Positions 1 through 7,386 of a stretch of 64,000 nt of DNA are shown here, piece by piece. The stretch comes from Natribacillus halophilus (GTDB taxonomy: Bacteria > Bacillota > Bacilli > Bacillales > Marinococcaceae): assembly GCF_900100185.1 (NCBI RefSeq), contig NZ_FNEN01000003.1, forward strand, positions 16,957 through 80,956. The letters are read 5' to 3'. The notes under the pieces were generated by a model that had not been told where the DNA came from, searched no databases, and saw only the letters and a list, made by a program, of their open reading frames with translations. How positions within the stretch are numbered: position 1 is the first letter of the stretch; each line of letters opens with the position of its first letter. A program made the translations under genes and the position numbers.

Positions 1-1575
1 ATTTTCTCCGGCCGGTCAAAGAAGCATTCTTCGAGATAAGGTTCAATTTCCATTTGCCAGATATCTTCCAATTCCTCATCCAGGTTTTCCAATAGAAAAA
101 AAGAAATACCGACGTCAAGATTGGAATCGCCAATCTCTCGATTGATCGCCTCTAAGGTGGAAATAAGTCCCTCGACATCCGTGTTTGTACTCTGATGATA
201 GTTTCGATCGTAGCCACCGGGAAACTTGTACCAAATCCATTCCCGTTTCTGACTGCAAGTCTTCGATGGTATATTGCCGATTCAATTCATGATCAATAAT
301 GCCATTCTGCAGTAAATACCCTCTCTTACTCGGCGCAGAATCTCATAATTCGGCCGCAAAGGCAGAAAAGCAAAGCGTCGACGCAGGGCATGGTCCATTA
401 ATGCGATCGAGCGGTCTGCCGTATTCATCGTCCCGATGATGCGTACATTGTTGGGAATGCTGAGTATACCGCCGCCTGCCAATGGCACCTCTTGATCCCG
501 GTATTCCAGCAAATACATCAGTTCACCAAACACACGAGATAGATTGGCGCGATTAATCTCATCAATGATCAGGACACATTCGCCCTGTTTTCTTCTCGCC
601 CTTTGGCAAAACTCCAGGAAACGGCCTTCCTGAAGTGGATAATCCAGCATCCCGTCCCTTTGTTGCGGGCGAATGGAAGTCTTCATATTTCTGAAACAGT
701 GGGATTCGAATTTCACCTGAAGGATACAAACCTAAAATTATCCAATTGCAAAAATTAACGTGTAGCCCATCCATATTTCTTCTATAAGTGATCGCTAAAC
801 GCTCATCATCCTGGTTTTCAACGCCCAGCTTTTTAAATACATCAGCAACAAAGTCAAAAGCCCATTCCGCTTCGCTTTTATTGGAAAATGTTTCGGAAAA
901 TGGAAATGCCAAAGCGGCATCCGAGTTTGTTTGTACCCACGTATATAAGAAATAATCCAGTTCCAGGAAATCTTCCATATGTAAGTCTGCTTTTAATTGC
1001 TGCATGTATTGTTGAAACTCTTCCCCATTACCGGCTTCCTGCTTTAACAGGCGATAGGCTTCTTTTGATTTTTCATTGAAAATCATGAATGCCCTAGGAT
1101 GAAAAACCATGACCAACCCTGTGGCAATATTAGGCCCGAAGCCTTTGATTTCTTGAATATTTTTGGCCTTTTCCTCAGGTGTATATTCTTCCGATGTCAA
1201 GATATCCAAAGCTGTACGGATCAATTCGATTTTCTCATTTTCATTCTTAATCATCGGAGCGAATACTCGTGTACCTGACCCCCACATCGAGTTTCCCTTA
1301 TAGACCAAGGTATCGTTCTGAAGCGCGTCTTCCAATTTGTTAATCGTAGCAGAATTTTTTAGTTGATAGACATCGATCTTTTCATCATCGGATAAATAAG
1401 CATGCCCGAGCGGCCACACTTCCCGATTAAATGTCTGCACATCCATCTCTTCCGGATGGGATAACAGCTTTTGTAATTGTTCCGACCGAAAGCGCCTGAT
1501 ATTCAGGATCAACCGATACAACCGATCATTTTTAAACGCTTGCTCGTGTTCGCGAAGCTTCCCCACAGCATTCAC
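1..1575 (-). pseudogene. McrB-like AAA+ restriction ATPase, broken and cut by the window edge
   Basis: The 5' part (about 690-1575) encodes an N-terminal domain with a helix-hairpin-helix-like GFGPNIATG stretch. At about 687 the frame changes and the sequence continues as the AAA+ core: Walker B-like CVLIIDEINRANLSRVFGEL, then IIGTMNTADRSIALMDHALRRRF, which is the sensor/arginine-finger signature of McrB-type GTPases. The frame changes again near 315 and near 245, and the last piece carries DVGISFFLLENL and PYLEECFFDRPEK, the usual McrB C-terminal pattern, running off the window. No Walker A (GxxGxGKT) is present; the text jumps from the N-terminal domain to the region just before Walker B, so an internal deletion is also likely. 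At least three frameshifts plus a deletion make this a dead gene. A McrC partner would lie left of the window. Confidence 0.8.
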
Positions 1576-1640
1576 TAGTGATCCCCCTCTTCCTTTTTTC
1601 CTATATTGTAAAGGATGCTAACTGTTAAAAACAGCAGCGT

Positions 1641-1696
1641 CTATTGTAACCGCCAAAGTGACAACTTCTGTCAGGGAACATCAATTCTTTGCAATT
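1641..1696 (-). promoter_or_regulatory. Promoter with TGACA-N5-TGTCA operator upstream of the McrB-like gene
   Basis: The perfect inverted repeat TGACA-ACTTC-TGTCA lies at 1659-1673. On the minus strand a -10-like TACAAT follows at 1648-1643. A stretch of about 40 bp including this repeat is almost identical to 12499-12541, upstream of the small XRE regulator gene. Shared sequence covers the operator, the flanking AAAGAATTG and the -10 context TTA(C/G)AATAGA. I infer a common regulator. Confidence 0.6.
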
Positions 1697-1710
1697 CGAC
1701 CAATATATCA

Positions 1711-1742
1711 AAAATAGACTCCACGCGAATGGAGTCTATTTT
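1711..1742. terminator. Perfect hairpin ending in a T-run
   Basis: AAAATAGACTCCA and its complement TGGAGTCTATTTT form a stem of about 13 bp around a short CGCGAA loop. It sits between the minus-strand McrB-like promoter and the plus-strand promoter of the candidate RNA, so it may insulate the two. Confidence 0.55.
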
Positions 1743-1783
1743 CCTAAAATTACTATAGGGGTATATGCGTTCCCTGTTTTTCG

Positions 1784-1792
1784 TGTTATAAT
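1784..1792 (+). promoter_or_regulatory. Extended -10 promoter of the candidate RNA
   Basis: TGTTATAAT is a perfect extended -10 (TGnTATAAT). The -35 region at the right distance is poor, which is normal for extended -10 promoters. Transcription would begin near 1799. Confidence 0.6.
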
Positions 1793-1798
1793 GCTAGC

Positions 1799-2123
1799 AG
1801 TACCCTGATTCCAGCAGTGACACCCGCCTTGCGAGAGGCAGGTGAAGATATCCATTCTTTACACAATAGCGATAAAAACACTAGGTTAGGGCGCCTTAAA
1901 GACAAACGGGCCAAGCGTTCTCGCAAATGGAGAAAAGCTGGCCGTTGTCTGTCCTTTTGCATCGATGTGATCCTTAGGCTATTGATGATTAGTCACATCA
2001 TGCGATAAATCTCTCATTTTGGGTTCTTCCTGTGATGACCGATGCTTGCATACAGCCCTAACTGTCAGCAAGTAGTCACTGGGGGTAACTTGGGTTCAGT
2101 TCTCAGGTTGAGCCCTCTTTTTT
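1799..2123 (+). ncRNA. Candidate structured RNA, about 320 nt, family unknown
   Basis: No convincing coding sequence is present. The ends can pair: AGTACCC near 1799-1805 with GGGTAACT near 2083-2090, and CAGTGAC (1815-1821) with GTCACTG (2074-2080), giving a closing stem. Inside are further hairpins: a short stem around GCCTTGCGAGAGGC; GGCCAAGC...GCTGGCC with an inner TTCTC/GAGAA; GCAT-c-GATGTGA with TCACATC-ATGC; and GCTTGC...GCAAG enclosing ACAG/CTGT. An extended -10 promoter precedes it and an intrinsic terminator follows. This is the layout of a free-standing small RNA rather than a riboswitch, because no gene follows on the plus strand. I compared it from memory with 6S, tmRNA, RNase P and SRP RNA and saw no match. 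Confidence 0.5.
2092..2123 (+). terminator. Intrinsic terminator of the candidate RNA
   Basis: GGGTTCA pairs with TGAGCCC across a 10-nt loop and is followed by CTCTTTTTT. Confidence 0.7.
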
Positions 2124-2154
2124 ATTTTATGCCGATTTCAATTTAAGATATATT

Positions 2155-2246
2155 AGAAAACTTGGCTTTTCGCCAAGCTTTTCTGGCGAAAAGCCTTAGT
2201 TGCACTTATGCAGGTAAGAAAGTTGTTTTATACTTTCTTACCTGCC
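2155..2246 (+). repeat. Two-hairpin dispersed repeat, copy A
   Basis: This is one of seven intergenic copies. The first hairpin is built on GGCTTTTCGCCA...TGGCGAAAAGCC, followed by the invariant TTAGTTGCACTTATG, then a second hairpin GCAGGTAAGAAAGT...ACTTTCTTACCTGC. Confidence 0.85.
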
Positions 2247-2250
2247 AAAG

Positions 2251-2285
2251 AAAACGTCCAGCTCCCTAAAACCGGACGTTTTTTA
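2251..2285 (+). terminator. Intrinsic terminator-like hairpin
   Basis: AAACGTCC pairs with GGACGTTT and is followed by a T-run. It lies directly after repeat copy A. Confidence 0.6.
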
Positions 2286-2355
2286 TTGGTGTTTCCCTTG
2301 CGAAAGGGTAGGTGAATAACACCAATACACAATAGCACCGAGACACTAACTCGGC
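2286..2355 (+). ncRNA. Short paralogue of the 5' domain of the candidate RNA
   Basis: The sequence CCTTGCGAAAGGGTAGGTGAA, then ACACAATAGC, then ACACTA repeats in the same order the CCTTGCGAGAGGCAGGTGAA, ACACAATAGC and ACACTA of 1827-1883, with different spacers. Here the first part folds as TTGGTGTT...AACACCAA around CCCTTgcgAAGGG, and the second as CCGAG...CTCGG. Preserved words inside changing stems suggest a structured element, present twice within 500 bp. Confidence 0.4.
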
Positions 2356-2470
2356 TCAACCATCTATACTCTTATTATATGCCTTTATTTGTGTTAATGC
2401 AAGGTCAGGTGCTGTGATATCTTTTATTTTGAGGTCATTTCGTTTATTTTCATCCGTTCTTATTTTTCCC
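2356..2470 (-). other. Short open stretch of uncertain meaning
   Basis: On the minus strand about 37 codons stay open and read like protein (…DLKIKDITAPDLALTQIK…), ending at a TGA at 2358-2356. There is no ribosome binding site or start I would trust, and the 5' end runs into the dehydrogenase relic in another frame. It may be the tail of a lost gene or chance. Confidence 0.2.
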
Positions 2471-2477
2471 CACTTAA

Positions 2478-2622
2478 CTCGACCAAAATTTTTGCCTGTG
2501 ATTTATCGTTGCTCAATGCTTAAAAACCTTTTTCCACAACATCATCCAGCTGGATATGGTCCGTGATGATGCCTTGTGGCTGTCCTCCCTGGTGTATAAT
2601 CTGAAACAACAAATCTAGCCGC
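2478..2622 (-). pseudogene. Relic of a zinc-type alcohol/2,3-butanediol dehydrogenase, C-terminus only
   Basis: Minus-strand translation gives IIHQGGQPQGIITDHIQL, then DDVVEKGF, a stop codon, then ALSNDKSQAKILVELSGEK and the natural end. This matches the C-terminal pattern of zinc-dependent 2,3-butanediol dehydrogenases (BdhA type: ...IxLDDxxxxGFxALxxxKxxxKILV). The in-frame TAA falls where a lysine or similar codon is expected. The catalytic and cofactor-binding parts are gone. It lies next to another relic of acetoin metabolism. Confidence 0.6.
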
Positions 2623-2707
2623 ACACATTAATTTTATACCCTAAATTATTAAATTCGACATATAAGTGCAGTTCTTATTACATATATTATAAATCTAAAA
2701 GCCGTCC

Positions 2708-2800
2708 CTAGACTTCCTCTTCTAACGAACGACTATATGGGATAGGTACATCCGGAATCGCCATGCGTTTAATGGGGCACGACGGCACTCCTCCTCGCTT
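2708..2800 (-). pseudogene. Relic of an alpha-ketoacid/acetoin dehydrogenase E1 beta C-terminus
   Basis: Minus-strand translation reads CPIKRMAIPDVPIPYSRSL followed by EEEV and a stop. E1 beta subunits of pyruvate, branched-chain and acetoin dehydrogenases end with a similar (A)PIKRVxGxDVPIPYSxxLE pattern. Only about 25-30 codons remain. Together with the dehydrogenase relic just downstream it suggests a lost acetoin/butanediol operon (acoABCL-bdhA type). The identity as acoB rather than another E1 beta is inferred from that neighbour. Confidence 0.55.
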
Positions 2801-2819
2801 TACGTGAAAGTTAGCTTAT

Positions 2820-2851
2820 TAAAAATGTCCGAAGTAGTATCTACTTCGGAC
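2820..2851 (-). terminator. Terminator of degV
   Basis: GTCCGAAGTAG pairs with CTACTTCGGAC; read on the minus strand it is followed by ATTTTTAA. It stands 17 nt after the degV stop codon. Confidence 0.7.
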
Positions 2852-2867
2852 AAATGGAGATCTATAT

Positions 2868-3716
2868 TTAACGTGAATCGGTATAATAAGAAAGCCCAAT
2901 GGCACCTTCCCCGGTATGGGTGCTGATGATGGGAGTCGTCGTTTGAATCATGATGTCCTTAAATCGGCTTTCTTGTGTGGCTGCGTTTTTGAGTTTATGG
3001 GCAAGATCGGACGCATTGGCGTGGGAAATGCTGATACCTTTAACTTTTCGATCCTCTGAATCTTGTTTAAAATATTTCATAAGTGTCTGGATCATTTGCG
3101 ATTGTGTTCGGACTTTGGCCACTGGTGTATACACCCCTTCTTCCAGTGCCGCTATGGGCTTTAGCTTCAGGAGTGAACCTAGCAGAGCTTTTCCTTTGCC
3201 GATCCGCCCTCCTTTCACAAGGTTATCAAACGTTTCAACAACGACGTATAAGCGTGAATTTTGTTTGATGGTTTTCAAGCGATCTAATATGTCATCAATT
3301 GAGGCCTCAGCCGCAGCCATTTTAGCAGCTTCAACAACTTGGAAACCTAGTGCTGACGAAATATACATGGAATCGACTACAGTCACCTCTGCATTCGCCT
3401 CTTCTGCTGCCATACGGGCTGTTTCATATGTGCCGCTCAAGGTGGAAGCGAGGTGGATCGATAAAACGTGTTCGCCATGTTTCCCCAACTCTTCATACTT
3501 TGCGATCAGTTCCCCAACTGCCGGTTGAGACGTTTTCGGAAGATTGCTGGATTGAGCCATCTCGGTAATAAAATCATCCGGTGTGATATCGACCTGGTCA
3601 ACAAATGTCTTACCGTCAATGTGTATGGATAATGGCACGACATGGATGGAATATTCATCTAAAACATCTTCGGATAAGTCTGTCGTTGAGTCTGTGACAA
3701 TTTTTATTTTTTCCAT
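2868..3716 (-). CDS. DegV family fatty-acid-binding protein
   Basis: DegV (FakB-type) proteins hold a fatty acid and, with the kinase FakA, feed exogenous fatty acids into phospholipid synthesis in the cytoplasm. The 282-residue product begins MEKIKIVTDSTTDL, the classic DegV start, and contains TSQPAVGEL, HLASTLSGTYETA and VETFDNLVKGGRIGKGKALLG, all family landmarks. I chose the ATG at 3716 because GGAG lies 8-9 nt upstream and family members start here; a longer reading frame reaching 3833 has no support. It is a single gene with its own terminator. The precise lipid ligand cannot be read from the sequence. Confidence 0.9.
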   Translation of the reverse strand: MEKIKIVTDSTTDLSEDVLDEYSIHVVPLSIHIDGKTFVDQVDITPDDFITEMAQSSNLPKTSQPAVGELIAKYEELGKHGEHVLSIHLASTLSGTYETARMAAEEANAEVTVVDSMYISSALGFQVVEAAKMAAAEASIDDILDRLKTIKQNSRLYVVVETFDNLVKGGRIGKGKALLGSLLKLKPIAALEEGVYTPVAKVRTQSQMIQTLMKYFKQDSEDRKVKGISISHANASDLAHKLKNAATQESRFKDIMIQTTTPIISTHTGEGAIGLSYYTDSR

Positions 3717-3851
3717 ATATACGCTCCAATCGATTCTAAGCGTATCATTAATCGCGCCAAGATTAAAGAACGTAGTCATCTGGCTTCCAGGCCGGCAAAA
3801 GTAATGGAAAATCACATCCGATGTGACCCCCATTACTCACTTTTTCACAAA

Positions 3852-4379
3852 TTAATAATGATCCTCAGCGGCCATTGCAATTTCTTTCGTTTCATGCACG
3901 GTACCGAAAGGGTGCTCGGGCGGCGCGTAGATCGAGTAAAGCTTCAGTGGCCTATTCCCCACGTTGGTGAGATTATGCCATTTGCCCGCGGGGACCATAA
4001 TGGCATAATCAGCATATACTCTTCTTTCAAAATCCAGATGATCTTCACGATCTCCCATTTGTACAAGCCCTTGACCTGCTTCAATCCGTAAAAATTGATC
4101 ATGGTCATGGTGCACTTCTAGACCAATGTCATCTCCGACATCGATACTCATTAGAGTCACCTGTAAATATTCACCCGTCCATAAAGCGGTGCGAAAGTTA
4201 TGATTTTGTTTGGCAGCTTCTTCGATGTTAACGACAAACGGCTGTGAACCATGATCTTTTGGCTGTTCCTTTTTTCCATACGAATGTCTAGGCATATAAG
4301 CTGGTGAATACGTGCCATAAGCATAGGGATAAATCGTTGGGATTGGAAGATAGTACAACTTGCTCATTCCCTTCATCAT
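3852..4379 (-). CDS. Cupin-domain protein
   Basis: The product has 175 residues. A tyrosine/proline-rich N-terminus (YLPIPTIYPYAYGTYSPAY) precedes a single cupin barrel. Metal-binding motif 1 is visible as LEVHHDHDQFLRIEAGQGLVQ and motif 2 as VPAGKWHNLTNVGNRPLKLY, so two or three histidines and a glutamate could hold a metal. Similar Bacillaceae proteins carry the same PY-rich front and are sometimes linked to spores, but I cannot prove a function here. It is monocistronic, with AGGG about 8 nt before the start. The nearest alternatives would be sugar isomerase-like or storage-like cupins. Confidence 0.75.
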   Translation of the reverse strand: MMKGMSKLYYLPIPTIYPYAYGTYSPAYMPRHSYGKKEQPKDHGSQPFVVNIEEAAKQNHNFRTALWTGEYLQVTLMSIDVGDDIGLEVHHDHDQFLRIEAGQGLVQMGDREDHLDFERRVYADYAIMVPAGKWHNLTNVGNRPLKLYSIYAPPEHPFGTVHETKEIAMAAEDHY

Positions 4380-4631
4380 TTTAAAATTACCCTATGCAAA
4401 TACCCAGGGAATGTTCAGGATTATATGGACTGCACCGAATAGCCCTTAATTTTGTCCGAATGAATGTTCAGTTTTTACCAATCATCTAGTTGCTTTGTCC
4501 ATATTCGCCTGTTTCACCCCAACAATGTGGGCTGGGTGCTACACTATGACTCTCCTATTCTTTAATAAACCATTTTTTATTTTACAGGACATGTTATGAT
4601 AAAATAAACCTTTTTCAGGGGAGTTTGCAGT

Positions 4632-5888
4632 ATGGACCAATGGTACAAAATCGACAATGCGGGGAAGGTTTTTCACGCGGTTTCTAATCCCGCGAACTCT
4701 TCTGTGTTTCGAATTGCGATGATCATGAAAACAACGGTTGAAGAAGACAAGCTCCAAAACGCGCTGGATGATGTGATGAAGCGGCTGCCGATGTTCGCGG
4801 TCAAGCTTGGAAAGGGGATTTTCTGGGACTTTCTCGTAGAAAATGATAAAAAGCTGTTCGTACAAAAAGAAACGCATTATCCTTGTGCACCGATTGATCC
4901 GATTGAAACGAATGGCTTCTTATTCCGGGTGATCTATTACAAAAAACGAATCGCGGTTGAATTCTTTCATTCTGTCACTGACGGCACGGGAGCCCTTGCA
5001 TTTCTCAAAGCACTCGTTTACCGCTATTTGCGCGAACAACAGGTTCAGATCGAAAATGACGGCTCGATTCTTGATATTGAGGATCAACCGAGCACTTACG
5101 AACTGGATGACAGCTATTATAATTATAAATCCACTCATACGGTTAAAAAGCCGCGCGAAGGTCATGCATTCCAAATGAAAGGGACACAGACCGAAGAGAC
5201 GACAGTCGTTCATGGCGTCATGAGCGCAGGCGATATTAGTAAAGCCGCAAAGGCCCATGGCGTAAGTATAACCGCTTATATTACGTCGATATTGATCGTG
5301 GCTATTTATCATGAAAAATTGCTCTATCGTTCACGAAAAGAAAACATTAAAATCGCGATCCCTGTTAATTTACGGCAAATGTTTCCGTCAAAATCACTCC
5401 GAAATTTTTTCGCTGTCATAAACGTAGGGATACACGTCGAGGAACAGACCACGCTCGCGGACATCATTAAAGACATCTCGAAACAGTTGCAAAATAAGGC
5501 AGAGAAAGAAGCCTTGCAACTCGGCTTAAACCATCATGTAAAATTACAAACGATGCTCACCGCACGTTTTGTACCAAATTTTATAAAATACTACGCCATC
5601 CGCTATGGGTATAAAAACTATGGTGAACGCACGAAGACGATGACACTCACCAATTTAGGCAACGTGCAATTGCCGCCACAAATGATGCCTCACATTGAAC
5701 GTATGGAAATGGTCATGTATCCAACGAAAAAAAGCCCGGTGAACGGCGGCATTTGTTCCATCAATGATCAATTTGTCATTTCATTTGCAAGAACGATCGA
5801 AGAAGCCGACGTTATTCGTTCATTCTTCCAGGAGCTTACAAAAACAGCAGGCATTGACATTGAAGTGTATGCCAATGACGGAGGGTGA
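4632..5888 (+). CDS. Alcohol acetyltransferase-like protein (condensation-domain superfamily)
   Basis: The product has 418 residues. The HSVTDGTGA segment is the HxxxD catalytic motif of CoA-dependent acyltransferases and NRPS condensation domains, and the C-terminal half keeps the second lobe with IPVNLRQMFPSKSLRNFF, typical of the alcohol acetyltransferase family. It has no signal peptide. It is followed after 6 nt by a zinc-ribbon membrane protein gene, and this pair recurs in Bacillota, so the two products probably work together. Substrate unknown; acetylation or acylation of a hydroxyl group is inferred from the fold. The ATG at 4632 follows GGGGAG. Confidence 0.75.
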   Translation: MDQWYKIDNAGKVFHAVSNPANSSVFRIAMIMKTTVEEDKLQNALDDVMKRLPMFAVKLGKGIFWDFLVENDKKLFVQKETHYPCAPIDPIETNGFLFRVIYYKKRIAVEFFHSVTDGTGALAFLKALVYRYLREQQVQIENDGSILDIEDQPSTYELDDSYYNYKSTHTVKKPREGHAFQMKGTQTEETTVVHGVMSAGDISKAAKAHGVSITAYITSILIVAIYHEKLLYRSRKENIKIAIPVNLRQMFPSKSLRNFFAVINVGIHVEEQTTLADIIKDISKQLQNKAEKEALQLGLNHHVKLQTMLTARFVPNFIKYYAIRYGYKNYGERTKTMTLTNLGNVQLPPQMMPHIERMEMVMYPTKKSPVNGGICSINDQFVISFARTIEEADVIRSFFQELTKTAGIDIEVYANDGG

Positions 5889-5894
5889 TGCCAT

Positions 5895-6551
5895 ATGCAT
5901 CGATGCTCGAACTGCAGCGTGTGGACTGCCCACCAGTATTGTCCGCTATGTAAACGCCAACTAACTGCAGAAAAAACAGCCCTGGAGACGTACCCACCCT
6001 ATCACTCGGACGCCAAGCGCCGTAACCTAAAACAGCGAGTGTTCTTGTTTATTGCGATTTTAATCATTAGTTCAAGTCTACTCATTAATTTGCTCACGAC
6101 ACCGGATCAGCTTTGGGTGTTTTACATCGTGGGCCCGGTTTTATATGCCCTGTTATTCATTAACCATACAATCCTTTCAAAAGCACATGCCGGATCAAAA
6201 ATAATCTTTCAGGTTCTCGCCCTTTCGGCGATGCTCGTCGTGATCGACGTTACGGCCGGGGCGACACGTTGGTCCGTCCATTATGTGATCCCTTTTCTCG
6301 TGATTCTGGCGACATTGACGGTTACGATCATCATATTACGCAAGCCGATGAAATGGAGAGAGTACCTCGGATATATGATGACGATGATCATCCTCGGTTT
6401 TTTGCCTGTCCTTTTGTTTTTAAGTGCCTTATCCTACGTCTTGTGGCCAGGTGCAGCAACCGCACTGTATGCACTGTTAACATTCATCGGCATGGTATTG
6501 TTTGCGAATAAAACGATGAAAAACGAAATCGTACGACGGTTTCATTTTTAA
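5895..6551 (+). CDS. Zinc-ribbon membrane protein (DUF6320-like)
   Basis: The product has 218 residues. The N-terminus holds CSNCSVWTAHQYCPLCKR, a four-cysteine zinc ribbon, followed from about residue 55 by some six hydrophobic segments (for example VFLFIAILIISSSLLINLL). The gene overlaps the acetyltransferase operon closely (6-nt gap) and shares its transcription. I recognise the architecture as that of small membrane partners of alcohol acetyltransferase-like proteins; DUF6320 is my best family guess. Molecular role unknown, possibly anchoring or presenting substrate to the acyltransferase. Confidence 0.7.
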   Translation: MHRCSNCSVWTAHQYCPLCKRQLTAEKTALETYPPYHSDAKRRNLKQRVFLFIAILIISSSLLINLLTTPDQLWVFYIVGPVLYALLFINHTILSKAHAGSKIIFQVLALSAMLVVIDVTAGATRWSVHYVIPFLVILATLTVTIIILRKPMKWREYLGYMMTMIILGFLPVLLFLSALSYVLWPGAATALYALLTFIGMVLFANKTMKNEIVRRFHF

Positions 6552-6605
6552 AAAGGGGGAATCGCCCAGTTTATCGGCGAAATCTTAAATATATCGCGAA
6601 CTCGC

Positions 6606-6760
6606 AATTTTATGATGAACGTTTATTCGGACAAAAACGGAGCTGATCAGTAAAGATTAGTCCGTATGGGAGGATCATTCGGACACACCCGGGAGCGATC
6701 GGGCATGAAAATGTCCGAAAGGAGCGTTCATTCGGACAAATCGAGTGGACAAAATTTCAA
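6606..6760. repeat. 52-bp-period repeat array, locus 1
   Basis: ATTCGGACA recurs at 6625, 6677 and 6730, that is at 52 and 53 bp steps, with complementary TCCG(T/A)A words between. Same family as 28425-28640 and 41605-41790. No gene is visible between 6552 and 6887. Confidence 0.75.
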
Positions 6761-6770
6761 AAATTGGCCG

Positions 6771-6876
6771 TAAAAAAGCGCCCTTACACGAGGAATGCCC
6801 TTGACCCGATGCACTCTGCAAGGGCTGAGCTTCGAAAAATAAAAGAAGAGCGTTATCTTATTTAAGATAAGCACCC
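6771..6876 (-). terminator. Terminator hairpins after the YtkA-like gene
   Basis: Minus-strand reading gives TTATCTTAAATAAGATAA followed by a T-rich stretch (TCTTCTTTTATTTTT), and further on GCCCTTG...CAAGGGC. The first is the likely terminator of the lipoprotein gene ending at 6888. Confidence 0.5.
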
Positions 6877-6887
6877 TCCTCGGTACC

Positions 6888-7367
6888 TTAATGCTCGTTA
6901 TCGTCATGATCGTCCATGAGGTCACTTTCGTGCTCAATGTCGTCTTCATCAAACGTGTCTATCTCTTCCTGATCGACGTCACCGACGACGATAGAGTGGA
7001 CAGGCATCGAATGCAAGCCGCGGGCCGTCACATGGGGTTGTACAAGATAAATGCCGTCATCGTCAAATGTATAGTCGGCACTGTATACGCCGCCATCTTC
7101 CGTTTCATTTTCGATCATGTCACTGTCTTCCTTGCTTCCATCTTCCCAGACTTCAAAAACAACTTCGTCCGCATCCGTAACCGCCTCATCCTCTTGGGTT
7201 ACTTCTGTCTCCAGCGTGTGATCGCCTGTATCCATTTCTTCGGGCATGGTCACTTCTACGTCGATGGGTTCGGTCGAACCCGGATCCCCTGCAGATTGAT
7301 CTTCTTCTGCTCCGCAGGCGGCCGCGAGGAAAATTAACAGACCGCTGCCAAGCATTTTTATTTTCAT
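6888..7367 (-). CDS. YtkA-like domain lipoprotein
   Basis: The product has 159 residues. It begins MKIKMLGSGLLIFLAAACG, a lipoprotein signal with lipobox AAAC, then a very acidic linker and a beta-sandwich domain resembling YtkA/FixH (IDVEVTMPEEMDTGDHTLET..., DGIYLVQPHVTARGLHSMPVH). Such domains are extracellular and often bind or deliver copper or occur with cytochrome assembly; here two histidines (HVTARGLH, PVH) remain. The acidic tail DDIEHESDLMDDHDDNEH could bind metal. The start at 7367 has AAGGAG upstream inside the end region of ytpB; an upstream in-frame extension is not coding. It is 19 nt downstream of ytpB, so an operon is likely. Confidence 0.75.
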   Translation of the reverse strand: MKIKMLGSGLLIFLAAACGAEEDQSAGDPGSTEPIDVEVTMPEEMDTGDHTLETEVTQEDEAVTDADEVVFEVWEDGSKEDSDMIENETEDGGVYSADYTFDDDGIYLVQPHVTARGLHSMPVHSIVVGDVDQEEIDTFDEDDIEHESDLMDDHDDNEH

Positions 7368-7386
7368 ACCGGAAATCTCTCCTTTT

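Noticed and set aside
1817..2008. 63-codon open frame inside the candidate RNA
   Set aside because: No ribosome binding site and no protein-like composition; the segment folds instead.
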